Assembly: GCF_024137025.1 (NCBI RefSeq)
Contig: NZ_JAMYJR010000050.1
Span: 1-64,000 of the forward strand
From: Paractinoplanes aksuensis
GTDB taxonomy: Bacteria; Actinomycetota; Actinomycetes; Mycobacteriales; Micromonosporaceae
Length of the DNA stretch: 64,000 bases
Reading direction: 5' to 3'
The position numbers were made by a program, and so were the translations under genes. Positions 56,499-64,000 of this stretch are shown piece after piece; positions within the stretch are counted from its first letter, which is position 1; each line of letters starts with the position of its first letter. The notes beneath the pieces were generated by a model. It made no database searches and was not told the DNA's origin. It was given only the letters and a program-made list of their open reading frames with translations.

Positions 56499-59450
56499 TT
56501 ACGCGGGCTCGATCCAGATGTTGCGGTATTGGACCTTGTTGCCGTGGTCCTGGAGGCGGATGGAGCCGGTGGCGGGGCCCTCGGGGATGTTGCCGCCGGT
56601 GCCGTTCGGGATTTCCACGTTGTTGTGGACTACCCGGCCGTTCCAGTTCAGGGTTACGCGGGCGTTTTCCGTCTTGGTGCCGGCTTCGTTGTAGCGGGCG
56701 GCCCGGAAGGTGATGTCGTACGTCTGCCAGGTTTCCGGGGCCTTGGCCATGTTCACGTCCGGCGCTTTCACCGTGTAGATGGCTCCGGCCTCGTTGTTGG
56801 CCAGTGTCGTGTCGCCGAAGGAGTCCAGGATCTGGATTTCGTACCGCTCCTGCTGGTAGACGCCGCTGTTGCCTCGGTTCTGGCCTGTCACGTCGTCCGG
56901 CAGCAGCGGGACCTTGAACTCCACGTGCAGCTTGTAGTCGCCGAAGGCTTGCTTTGTGCGCAGGTCGCCGCAGCAGACTTCGATGGCGTTTCCGGCGACT
57001 GCGGGCCACTGGGGCCTGCGGCCGTCGGTGTGTTGCCACTCGTCCAGGCCCTTGCCGTCGAACAGGGTGATGCGCTTGCTGGGCTTGCGGACGCTGATCA
57101 GGTCGAGGTTGACGTGGCCGCTGTCCAGGGCGTCGACCCGGTACTGCAGGTTGTTCACGCCCTTCTTCAGGGTCAGGGTCTCGGTCACCGTGGCCCATTC
57201 GTCCCAGGTCACCGTGGAGGGCAGGGACGTCTGCTTCACCTTTTTGCCGTTGACGTGGATGCTCACCGTCTTCGTGCCGCTGAACGGGTTGGGGCCGTTC
57301 GAGTAGCGCAGGCCGACCTCGTACTCACCTGCCTTGTCGACGGTGACGTGGCTGGTGGTGGCGGCGTTCAGGTTGCCCAGGCCGGCTACGAAGCCGACGC
57401 CGGAGAAGCCTCGGTGGTCGGTGGCCAGGGTCGCGCTGCCTTCGCGGTTGCCTTCCTCGGCCTCGTAGAACACCTCCTGGGTCTTCGGGCCGGGCTTCTC
57501 GTTCATCGTGTACCAGGCTTCGGTGCTCCACAGCGTCTCGCCGTCCTTGGCGGCGAACGGGCGGGGCGAGCGCAGGTGCACCACGCGGTCGCGGCGCAGG
57601 CCGGGAACCGTGAGGGTGACCGTCTTCTTGTCGCTCGAGACCTTGGCTGCGGTGGGGGTCAGCGTCTCTTTGTCGACCTCGGGGCCGCCGTACTGGGGGG
57701 TCGGCACGTAGCGCCACTGCTCCAACGCGTACGCGGAAGGCAGTTTCGCGATGGTCTCGTCGGAGAGGGGCTTGGTGTATTCAATCTTGAAGCCGGTCTC
57801 GGTGGCCTTCATGGTCTTCATGTCGAAGACCTGCTTGCCGTTGGGGGTGAGCTTCTGCAGGCCGAAGCGGAGCTTGCCGTCCTGGCCCCAGTTGCCTTCG
57901 TGGCCGAGACCGCCGAGGTAGATGGCGCCGTCGGGACCGAGCGCGACCCGGTTGATTCCTGCTTCGAGGCCTTGCGTGTGGCGGAAGACCGCGCCCTGCT
58001 CCTGGCCGTTGACCGTCTCGAGCGCGGCGCGCTGCAGGCCGCCGTAGGTGACGTCGCCGATGACGAGCTGGCCCTGGAACGGGCCCGACTTGAGCAGCAC
58101 GGGGGTGCTGGGGGAGTTGGCGATCTGGTTCTGCGGGAGCCACAGCACCGGACGGGTAACGGGCTGGGCGTCGTACGTGCCGTCGGGGTTGGTGTAGTGG
58201 TTGTAGAACGCGCCTTCGGAGATCTTCAGCAGCTTCGAGGAGGGCAGCCAGCCGCCCTGGTTGTCGGTGACGTAGAGGTCGCCGTTGTTGCCCCAGCCGA
58301 GGCCGTTGGGGGTGCGCAGGCCGCCCGCGACCGTGGTCACGTCGCCGGTCTTGCGGTTGACCACGATGCTGGTGCCGCGGCCGCCGACTGGCTGCGGGTC
58401 GGTGGTGGCGCCGCCCTGGTTGATCGAGACCGACAGGTTGATGTAGAAGTTGCCGTTTTTGTAGAGCAGGCCGAACGCGAACTCGTGGAAGTTGCCGCCG
58501 AACGGCCACACGGCCACGGTGCGGCGGGTGTCGAGCACGTCGTCCTTGTTGGTGTCGCGCAGCTCGGTCAGTTCGTGCTTCTGCGACACGTAGATCGAGC
58601 CGTCGACGACGGCGATGCCCATCGGCTCCTTCAGGTCGCCGGCGAGCTTCTTGTACGTCACCTTGTCCGGCCCGGTGCTGCCGGAGGTGCCCGAGACCAG
58701 GTAGACCTCGCCGGCCACCTTGTTCGAGCCGCCCCACGTGCTGATGACCATCTTGCCGTCGGGCCGCCAGGCGATGCCGGTGACCTGCGGTTCGAAGCCC
58801 GGCGGGCGCAGGTTGGTCAGGGTGTAACCGGGGTTGACCGCGGTCAGCGGCAGCCCGTCGCCGGGGGCGTCGGAGCCGGCGACGCATTCCTTGGTGCCGG
58901 GGGCGGTCACCCGCACGACGCCGGCGTCGGTGCTGAGCGCGCTGGTCGGCACCACGGTGAAGTCGCCCTGGCCGGGCGGGCGCCACGACAGGGTGAGTCG
59001 CTGGCCGCCGTCGCGGTCGAAGTGCTCGACGCGCAGCGGGTGCACGCCGGCCGACAGCTCGACCGTGCCCTCCTTGGGCGGTTCGACGTCGTGCGTCCCG
59101 TCGTGGTCGACGACCAGTTTGTCGTCGATGAACAGCTTGGAGCCGTCGTCGCTGACGAGGCGGAAGGTGTACTCACCGGCGGTGGGGGCGGTGAGGTTGG
59201 CGATCGCGTGGGTGACGAAGCGGTCGGTCAGCCCGAACTGCTCCGTGGTCGACCAGTCCACGGTGGGCATGAGCTTGTCCACATTGGGGGTCTGGCCGGG
59301 TTTGAGCTCGCAGACGCGGCTCAGCGGCAGGCCGATGTCGTAGGTCCGGAGCGTGACGCCCGGCTCCTGCGGCGGGTCGGCCGCGTAGGCCGGCGCGGCG
59401 GCGAGACCCGAGGTGGTGACAAGTAGGACGGCCAGCAAGAGACGTTTCAT
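56499..59450 (-). CDS. Large secreted protein: PA14 - propeller - CBM - DUF1080 (3-keto-disaccharide hydrolase-like)
   Basis: 983 residues. Signal peptide 1-23 (MKRLLLAVLLVTTSGLAAAP..). PA14-like domain about 30-180 (FRLVSDDGSKLFIDDKLVV), then a Glucose/Sorbosone dehydrogenase-like beta-propeller about 200-560 (GIAWRPDGKMVISTWGGSNK; PNGLGWGNNGDLYVTDNQGG), a CBM6/35-like module about 645-775 and a C-terminal DUF1080 domain from about 785 (LFDGKGLDEWQHTDG; NSGVYQQERYEIQILDSFGD). Known DUF1080 proteins include 3-keto-glycoside hydrolases. Secreted, so likely acts on extracellular plant or fungal carbohydrate. GGGGAG precedes ATG 59450. Confidence 0.88.
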   Translation of the reverse strand: MKRLLLAVLLVTTSGLAAAPAYAADPPQEPGVTLRTYDIGLPLSRVCELKPGQTPNVDKLMPTVDWSTTEQFGLTDRFVTHAIANLTAPTAGEYTFRLVSDDGSKLFIDDKLVVDHDGTHDVEPPKEGTVELSAGVHPLRVEHFDRDGGQRLTLSWRPPGQGDFTVVPTSALSTDAGVVRVTAPGTKECVAGSDAPGDGLPLTAVNPGYTLTNLRPPGFEPQVTGIAWRPDGKMVISTWGGSNKVAGEVYLVSGTSGSTGPDKVTYKKLAGDLKEPMGIAVVDGSIYVSQKHELTELRDTNKDDVLDTRRTVAVWPFGGNFHEFAFGLLYKNGNFYINLSVSINQGGATTDPQPVGGRGTSIVVNRKTGDVTTVAGGLRTPNGLGWGNNGDLYVTDNQGGWLPSSKLLKISEGAFYNHYTNPDGTYDAQPVTRPVLWLPQNQIANSPSTPVLLKSGPFQGQLVIGDVTYGGLQRAALETVNGQEQGAVFRHTQGLEAGINRVALGPDGAIYLGGLGHEGNWGQDGKLRFGLQKLTPNGKQVFDMKTMKATETGFKIEYTKPLSDETIAKLPSAYALEQWRYVPTPQYGGPEVDKETLTPTAAKVSSDKKTVTLTVPGLRRDRVVHLRSPRPFAAKDGETLWSTEAWYTMNEKPGPKTQEVFYEAEEGNREGSATLATDHRGFSGVGFVAGLGNLNAATTSHVTVDKAGEYEVGLRYSNGPNPFSGTKTVSIHVNGKKVKQTSLPSTVTWDEWATVTETLTLKKGVNNLQYRVDALDSGHVNLDLISVRKPSKRITLFDGKGLDEWQHTDGRRPQWPAVAGNAIEVCCGDLRTKQAFGDYKLHVEFKVPLLPDDVTGQNRGNSGVYQQERYEIQILDSFGDTTLANNEAGAIYTVKAPDVNMAKAPETWQTYDITFRAARYNEAGTKTENARVTLNWNGRVVHNNVEIPNGTGGNIPEGPATGSIRLQDHGNKVQYRNIWIEPA

Positions 59451-59476
59451 CGCGCTCCCCGGTTACCGGTTCTATT

Positions 59477-59484
59477 CAACGTTG
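59477..59484. promoter_or_regulatory. CAACGTTG core, possible LacI-type operator
   Basis: An 8-base palindrome with the AACGTT centre typical of LacI-family sites, 27 bases upstream of the secreted carbohydrate-active gene. Outer bases are only partly symmetric. Confidence 0.25.
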
Positions 59485-59530
59485 TGAACATCCTGGGGCA
59501 GTCGCGTCGACACGTCTAGATCTTTCGATG

Positions 59531-59576
59531 AAAAAGCCTGAACTTTTGAATCCCGAAGCGAAAGTCGAGGCTTTTT
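59531..59576. terminator. A/T-rich nested hairpin with T-runs
   Basis: Outer arms AAAAAGCCT and AGGCTTTTT (59531-59539 and 59568-59576), inner arms ACTTT/AAAGT. Either strand would give a stem followed by U residues. Could be a backup terminator for the peroxidase gene, a leader structure of the secreted-protein gene or a small RNA. Its A/T content is unlike the rest of the window. Confidence 0.45.
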
Positions 59577-59620
59577 AGAGCGAAACTTGGGAACCGCCCG
59601 CTTTGTGGGGGTCCGGACAT

Positions 59621-59654
59621 GACAAAGAGGACGCCGTGCGGCGTCCTCTTTGTC
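59621..59654 (-). terminator. Peroxidase gene terminator
   Basis: Perfect 15-bp stem GACAAAGAGGACGCC with a 4-base loop, 12 bases beyond the stop of the minus-strand peroxidase gene. Confidence 0.8.
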
Positions 59655-59666
59655 GCGAGCGGTGGG

Positions 59667-61619
59667 TCAGGCGGCCGGCAGGATCAGCACCTGGCCGGGA
59701 ATGATGCGGTCGGGGTTGGTCAGGATGGCGCGGTTCAGAGCGAAGATCTCGGGCCAGCGGTTGGCGTCGCCCAGTTTCTGCCGGGCGATGCCGCTCAGGG
59801 TGTCTCCGCGCTGGACGGTGTGCAGGCGCGGGATGTCGCCGACCGGCCGGCGCGGCGGCAGCACGAGGACCTGGCCCGGGAAGATGCGGTCGGGGTCGCG
59901 GATCAGGGCCTGGTTCAGCGCGTAGATCTGCGGCCAGCGGTTGCCGTCGCCGAGCTCGGCCTCGGCGATACCGAACAGGGTGTCGCCCGCCTGCACGGTG
60001 TGGGTGGCCGGGGTGACCGCGCCGGGCAGCACCTTGGCCAGGCGCAGGATGTCGGCCAGCTCGAACTTCCCGGGCTTGGCCGACGGCAGGGAGGGCGCCC
60101 AGCCGGGCTGGGCCAGGATCGAGTCGGGGCTGCGGCGGACGAGTCCGATCAGGACCTCGGCGATCAGCGTGCTGCCGACCGGGCCGAGGTGGTTGCCGCC
60201 GCCGAGCACCTTGGCCTCGGCCAGCACGTAGTACCAGAGCGGCGTACGGAATTGGAACCCGCCCGCTTCGAGCGCGAGCCGCTGCTCGTCGCCGCCGGCG
60301 GCGAGGATCTCGTCCTTGGTCAGGGCCTGGACGCCGATGTGCTCGGCCACGGCCTGGCCGGTGGGCAGGCGCAGCCGGTAGCCGCGCAGCAGGTTGCGGA
60401 CGGCGAGCCGGGCCGCCAGATCGGGCTGCTCCGGTTGGCCGGTGAGGTCACGCAGGGCGAACAGGGCCTTGAACTGGTTGTTCTTGAACGCGGCGAGGCT
60501 GGGGTCGAGCAGGCGGGCCCGGCCGACGCCCGGGTCGTCGCCGATGATGTTCTCCCACTCGATGATCCAGTTGTCGGGGAGCGTGTCGTTGCCGCCGAGG
60601 CTGTCGCTGAGCGCGGTGAAGGTGAACAGCAGCTCGAGGGTGGCCGGGATGCCGCCGTTGAGGTTGAAGTTCTCGTTGAAGTTGTAGGCGGCGCGGACCA
60701 TCGAGTGGCCGAAGCGGTAGCCGGCGACCGAGAACTCGAGCGGCATGAACGACGGCTCGCTCAGCGGGTCGAACCACTGGTTGCCGTTGGCCACGATGTC
60801 GTTGACGACGGCCGGGTCGGCGACGCGGGTCAGGAAGTCGTGGATCACCACGTGCTGGTAGTGCTGGCGCAGCACCCGGCGGGCCTCGGTGAAGGTCAGG
60901 CCCTGGTCGACCAGCGCGTTGTGGGCGCGCAGGAAGGCCGTGTGGAGCTGGCCGATGATGGTGTTCTCGTCGTTGCGCGGGTCACCGATGACGGCGGCGC
61001 GGTCGTGCTCGATGTTGCCCGGGTTCGGGCCCTCGCGGGGCAGGTCGTGGAAGTCGTCGCCCTTCTTGCTCTCCGGGCGCTTGGTCGGGCGGGTGTTCGA
61101 GCCGAGCGAGGTCACCTTGCCGACCAGCATCTTGTTGCCGTCAGCGGGGTCGCGCGGCGCGGGCAGGCCGTAGACGCTGTCGAGGTCGAGCACGGGCGTG
61201 CGCTGGTTGAGCAGCGCGTTGCGGATGGCCGCCACGTTGAGCGGGGTCATGGCCGGGTCGAGCAGCTGGGCCATGGTGGCCGAGCCCTGGCCCTGCTGGA
61301 TCTCGAGCGTGATGTCGTGGTCGACGAACTGCCCGAAGTACGTGTACGCGGCCGGGATGTCGCTGTCCTCGCCGACCGCGTCCGTGTCGACCATCGCGTT
61401 GCCGAGGTCTTTCAGCAGCGCGGGCGTGTTGGCCGCCTGGGGCAGCAGATTGGCCTCGTCGTCCTGCAGACCCGGGAACAAGAAGTCGAAGCTGTGGCCC
61501 TCGACCTGCCTTACTAATGAGAAAGCCGCGGCACTTGTGGTGGCGGCTTCGGCGAGACTCCGTCCGGCGGTCTCGAGATCGTTCTGCGTGATCGGTTGTC
61601 CGTGTCCGAGACGCGGCAT
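59667..61619 (-). CDS. Animal-type haem peroxidase with two C-terminal LysM domains
   Basis: 650 residues. The An_peroxidase fold (about 60-500) has the distal calcium/His motif FGQFVDHDITLE (near 96) and the proximal His motif AGYRFGHSMVRAAYNF (near 302), with LHTAFLRAHNALVDQ between. Two LysM modules follow: THTVQAGDTLFGIAEAELG near 536 and LHTVQRGDTLSGIARQKLG near 598, which normally bind peptidoglycan or chitin. No signal peptide or membrane helix is visible, so export would need a non-classical route. GGGGGAAG precedes ATG 61619 (a GTG six bases upstream is less likely). Bacterial relatives make hypohalous acids or related oxidants. Confidence 0.88.
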   Translation of the reverse strand: MPRLGHGQPITQNDLETAGRSLAEAATTSAAAFSLVRQVEGHSFDFLFPGLQDDEANLLPQAANTPALLKDLGNAMVDTDAVGEDSDIPAAYTYFGQFVDHDITLEIQQGQGSATMAQLLDPAMTPLNVAAIRNALLNQRTPVLDLDSVYGLPAPRDPADGNKMLVGKVTSLGSNTRPTKRPESKKGDDFHDLPREGPNPGNIEHDRAAVIGDPRNDENTIIGQLHTAFLRAHNALVDQGLTFTEARRVLRQHYQHVVIHDFLTRVADPAVVNDIVANGNQWFDPLSEPSFMPLEFSVAGYRFGHSMVRAAYNFNENFNLNGGIPATLELLFTFTALSDSLGGNDTLPDNWIIEWENIIGDDPGVGRARLLDPSLAAFKNNQFKALFALRDLTGQPEQPDLAARLAVRNLLRGYRLRLPTGQAVAEHIGVQALTKDEILAAGGDEQRLALEAGGFQFRTPLWYYVLAEAKVLGGGNHLGPVGSTLIAEVLIGLVRRSPDSILAQPGWAPSLPSAKPGKFELADILRLAKVLPGAVTPATHTVQAGDTLFGIAEAELGDGNRWPQIYALNQALIRDPDRIFPGQVLVLPPRRPVGDIPRLHTVQRGDTLSGIARQKLGDANRWPEIFALNRAILTNPDRIIPGQVLILPAA

Positions 61620-61757
61620 GGTCACTTCCCCCTGTGACGTGATGACAAACGGCAGCGGTCACGTTAAGTAGTCATAGGGGAGGAGTCAGGCAGGAAACCG
61701 ACACTGACGGATCGCGTGCACTTATCGTCATCTCGCCATTAGACGATTAATTTTGAA

Positions 61758-61770
61758 AACGATTATCGTT
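61758..61770. promoter_or_regulatory. Zur/Fur-like box AACGATTATCGTT
   Basis: Perfect 6-base arms around a central T, in the A/T-rich segment 61740-61770, 26 bases before the start of the znuA-like gene. The extended TGAAAACGATTATCG resembles known actinobacterial Zur boxes. Confidence 0.6.
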
Positions 61771-61796
61771 CTGCCCCATCAGCGATGGGAGCAGAA

Positions 61797-62789
61797 ATGA
61801 AGCACCGCAGTTTCCTGATCGCGGCTCTGGCCACGACCGCCACCGTTCTCGCGGGGTGCGGATCCGGTGACAGCGACGGCGGGGCCGCCGCCGCGACTTC
61901 GGGTCCGCAGCCGCTCGCGGTGGTCGCGACCACCCCCGAGGTCGCCGATTTCGTGCGCAACATCGGCGGTGCCGACGTCGCCGTGACCCAGATCATCAAA
62001 CCCAATGTCGACCCGCACGACTTCGAGCCGACGCCGGCCGACATCCAGGCGATCAGCCAGGCCAAGGTCGTCGTCAAGAACGGGGTCGGGCTCGAGGAAT
62101 GGCTCGACCGCACGATCGAGGCGTCCGGCTTCAAGGGCGCGGTGGTCGATTCCAGTCAGGGCGTCGCCCTGCGCGAGGGCGGGCACGAACACGAAGGCGA
62201 AGAGGAGCACGCCGAAGAGGAAGAGCACGCGGAGGAAGACGGGCACGAGCACGACCCGCACATCTGGCACAACCCGAAGAACGCCAAGACCATGGTGACG
62301 AACATCGAAAAAGGACTGGCCGCGGCCGATCCGTCGCGCGCGGACGCTTTTGCCAAGAACCTCACCACGTACGGCGCCGAATTGGACAAGCTCGATGCCG
62401 AGAACGAGGCCGCTTTCGCCAAGCTGCCCGCGGGCGACCGGAAACTGGTCACCAATCACGATGCGTTCGGGTACTACGTCGACCGGTACAAGCTGGAATT
62501 CGTCGGCTCGGTGATCCCCAGCCTCGACACGTCGGCCGAACTGTCGGCCAAGCAGCTCAGCGACCTGGTCGCGAAGATCAAGGCGACCGGCACCAAGGCG
62601 ATCTTCACCGAGAGCTCGCTGCCGCCCAAGAGCGCCGAGGCGATCGCTCAGCAGGCCGGGGTCAAGGTCGTCGGCGGTGAGGACGCGCTGTTCGGCGACA
62701 GCCTGGGCGCACCGGGTACGCCGGAGGGCACCTACCTCGGGGCCGAGCGCCACAACACCGAGGTCATCGTGTCGGCGCTGGGCGGCTGA
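61797..62789 (+). CDS. Zinc/manganese ABC transporter substrate-binding lipoprotein (ZnuA-like)
   Basis: 330 residues. Lipobox LAGC; cluster A-I binding-protein fold with metal ligands in NVDPHDFEP, HDPHIWHNP, TNHDAFGYY and an acidic residue in FTESSLPPKS. The His/Glu-rich loop between residues about 127 and 152 (HEHEGEEEHAEEEEHAEEDG then HEHD) is characteristic of zinc-specific ZnuA. GGGAG before ATG 61797 decides the start over ATG 61785. First gene of the znu-type operon, behind a Zur-like box. Confidence 0.93.
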   Translation: MKHRSFLIAALATTATVLAGCGSGDSDGGAAAATSGPQPLAVVATTPEVADFVRNIGGADVAVTQIIKPNVDPHDFEPTPADIQAISQAKVVVKNGVGLEEWLDRTIEASGFKGAVVDSSQGVALREGGHEHEGEEEHAEEEEHAEEDGHEHDPHIWHNPKNAKTMVTNIEKGLAAADPSRADAFAKNLTTYGAELDKLDAENEAAFAKLPAGDRKLVTNHDAFGYYVDRYKLEFVGSVIPSLDTSAELSAKQLSDLVAKIKATGTKAIFTESSLPPKSAEAIAQQAGVKVVGGEDALFGDSLGAPGTPEGTYLGAERHNTEVIVSALGG

Positions 62790-62790
62790 G

Positions 62791-63540
62791 TTGCCCGCGC
62801 TGCGCTACGCCGGGGTGAGCGTCGGCTACGACCGTACGCCGGTGCTCACCCACGTCGACCTCGAGCTGGACCCCGGGCAGCGGCTGATCCTGGTCGGGCC
62901 CAACGGCGCCGGCAAGTCCACGCTGATCAAGTCGGTGCTGGGACTCGCGCCGGTGCTGGCGGGCGAGGCGACGGTGCTGGGGGAGAGCCCGGCGGCGGCG
63001 CGCGGCCGGGCCGGGTACGTGCCGCAGATCGACACGCTCGACGCGGACTTCCCGGTCAGCGTGCGGCAGGTGGTGATGATGGGCCGCTACCGCAGCATCG
63101 GGTGGTGGCGGCCGGCCCGCGCGGCCGACCGGCGGGCGGTGGCCGACGCGCTGGAGCTGGTCGGGCTGGCCGATCGGGCCGGGCACCGGTTCGGCACGTT
63201 GTCGGGCGGTCAGCGCCAGCGGGTGCTGCTGGCCCGCGCGATCGCCGCCGAGCCCCGGCTGCTGCTGCTCGACGAGCCGTTCAACGGCGTCGACGCGGTG
63301 AGCCAGGAGGCGATCATCGCTGTGCTGCGGGAGCTCGCGGCGGGCGGCACCGCGCTGGTGCTCAGCACGCACGACTTGACCGTGGCCCGCGAGCTGGCCG
63401 ACCTGGTCTGCCTGATCAACGGGCGGCAGTGGGCGGTGGGAACTCCGGGCGAGACGCTGACGGCCGGGAAACTGCGGTCGGCGTACGGCGGTCATACCGT
63501 AGACCTGCCTGACGGTCACACAATGCTGGTCGAGCCGTGA
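62791..63540 (+). CDS. Metal ABC transporter ATP-binding protein (ZnuC-like)
   Basis: 249 residues starting at TTG one base after the upstream stop. Walker A GPNGAGKS (36-43), Q-loop in YVPQIDTLDADFP, signature LSGGQRQRVLLARAI, Walker B LLLLDEPFNGVD and the H-loop STHD. Powers uptake with the lipoprotein and permease flanking it; the stop overlaps the permease start (GTGA). Confidence 0.92.
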   Translation: MPALRYAGVSVGYDRTPVLTHVDLELDPGQRLILVGPNGAGKSTLIKSVLGLAPVLAGEATVLGESPAAARGRAGYVPQIDTLDADFPVSVRQVVMMGRYRSIGWWRPARAADRRAVADALELVGLADRAGHRFGTLSGGQRQRVLLARAIAAEPRLLLLDEPFNGVDAVSQEAIIAVLRELAAGGTALVLSTHDLTVARELADLVCLINGRQWAVGTPGETLTAGKLRSAYGGHTVDLPDGHTMLVEP

Positions 63541-64000
63541 TCGAACCGTTCACCCTGCCGTTCATGGCCCGGGCCCTGGCCGAGATCGTGCTGCTGGCGC
63601 TGATCTGCGGGCCGGTCAGCGTGTTCGTGTTCGCCCGGCGGCTGTCCTTCACGTCGGACGCGCTGACCCACACGGTGTTCCCCGGTGTGGTGATCGGATT
63701 CATGGCCGGGCAGTTGTTCGCGGGCGCGCTCGTGGCCGCGATCGTCACGGCGGTGGCGCTGACCCTGCTGACCGCGGGCGGGCGGGTGTCGGACGACGCG
63801 GCCACGGCCGTGCTGCTGACCGCGATGTTCTCGATCGGCGTCGTGCTGGTGTCGCGCCGATCGTCGTACACCTCGGATCTGACCTCGTTCCTGTTCGGGC
63901 GCCTGCTGACCGTGACGCCGCGGCAGATCGCCGAGACGGCCGTGCTGGCCGTGGTGGTGCTGATCGCGCTGGCCATCGGCGCCCGGGCGTTGCTGTTCCG
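63537..64000 (+). CDS. Metal ABC transporter permease (ZnuB-like), truncated by window end
   Basis: The first 154 codons of an ABC-3 family permease, from a GTG overlapping the ATPase stop; the frame is open to the last base. Helices include ALAEIVLLALICGPVSVFVF and LVAAIVTAVALTLLTAG, with the ABC-3 loop RRLSFTSDALTHTVFPGVV. Completes the substrate-binding/ATPase/permease set for zinc or manganese import. Confidence 0.92.
   Translation, partial: MIEPFTLPFMARALAEIVLLALICGPVSVFVFARRLSFTSDALTHTVFPGVVIGFMAGQLFAGALVAAIVTAVALTLLTAGGRVSDDAATAVLLTAMFSIGVVLVSRRSSYTSDLTSFLFGRLLTVTPRQIAETAVLAVVVLIALAIGARALLF

Overview
The window is very GC-rich (about 70% or more), codons end in G or C, and genes are packed with ATGA/GTGA/TGATG overlaps. 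The gene content (several FCD-type GntR regulators, an F420-type PPOX protein, DUF222/HNH endonuclease, LAL-type LuxR regulator, furA-katG, CopD/CtaG fusion) points to a filamentous actinomycete, most likely Micromonosporaceae (Actinoplanes-like). This assignment is inference from style and content; no rRNA is present. The first ~100 bases are almost pure C and look like a contig edge or assembly artefact. I saw no rRNA, tRNA, CRISPR array, intact insertion sequence or prophage.

Layout. (1) 0.5-13.6 kb is a catabolic island: a TPP enzyme, two carboxymuconolactone-decarboxylase-like proteins, an HpcH/HpaI aldolase, a cupin, a Baeyer-Villiger-type flavin monooxygenase, a metallo-beta-lactamase-fold hydrolase, an amidohydrolase-like protein, an SDR and a ManD-type sugar acid dehydratase. 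Two FCD-type GntR regulators sit inside it, with related GTATGAC sites or a TTGTATACAA site in the promoters. Two small lipoproteins (7.2-8.4 kb) interrupt it. (2) 13.6-21.9 kb holds a STAS protein with an overlapping 46-residue acidic peptide, a TetR/MFS efflux pair with twin operators, a decayed stretch with two truncated genes, GNAT and HAD enzymes, a DUF808 membrane protein, a collapsed DUF488 gene, and a MarR/monooxygenase/quinone-oxidoreductase unit with twin operators. (3) 21.9-32.5 kb has a LAL regulator divergent from a TPR protein and hydrolase, a Vps62-like membrane protein, a degenerate GGDEF/EAL receptor and an HNH endonuclease. (4) 32.1-39.7 kb has a D-lactate/glycolate-type FAD/Fe-S oxidoreductase divergent from its GntR regulator, a teichoic-acid-type glycosyltransferase/polymerase fusion and a flavin monooxygenase. 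(5) 40.0-49.7 kb is a recC-recB-recD operon, with a divergent ADP-ribosylglycohydrolase fused to a tyrosine/dual-specificity phosphatase. (6) 49.7-64 kb carries a PPOX protein, furA-katG, a CopD/CtaG copper protein, an ABC-transporter graveyard, a large secreted PA14/propeller/DUF1080 protein, an animal-type haem peroxidase carrying two LysM domains, and a zinc/manganese ABC importer that runs off the end.

How the parts work together. Region 1 reads as one or two oxidative catabolic routes for a hydroxylated or acidic ring or sugar-acid substrate, under GntR control. Region 5 is the double-strand-break repair and foreign-DNA degradation machine. Region 6 is redox and metal homeostasis (catalase-peroxidase under Fur, copper handling, zinc uptake behind a Zur-like box). 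Minisatellite-like repeats recur, two of them in frame inside the TPP enzyme, and at least five broken or truncated genes are scattered through the window.
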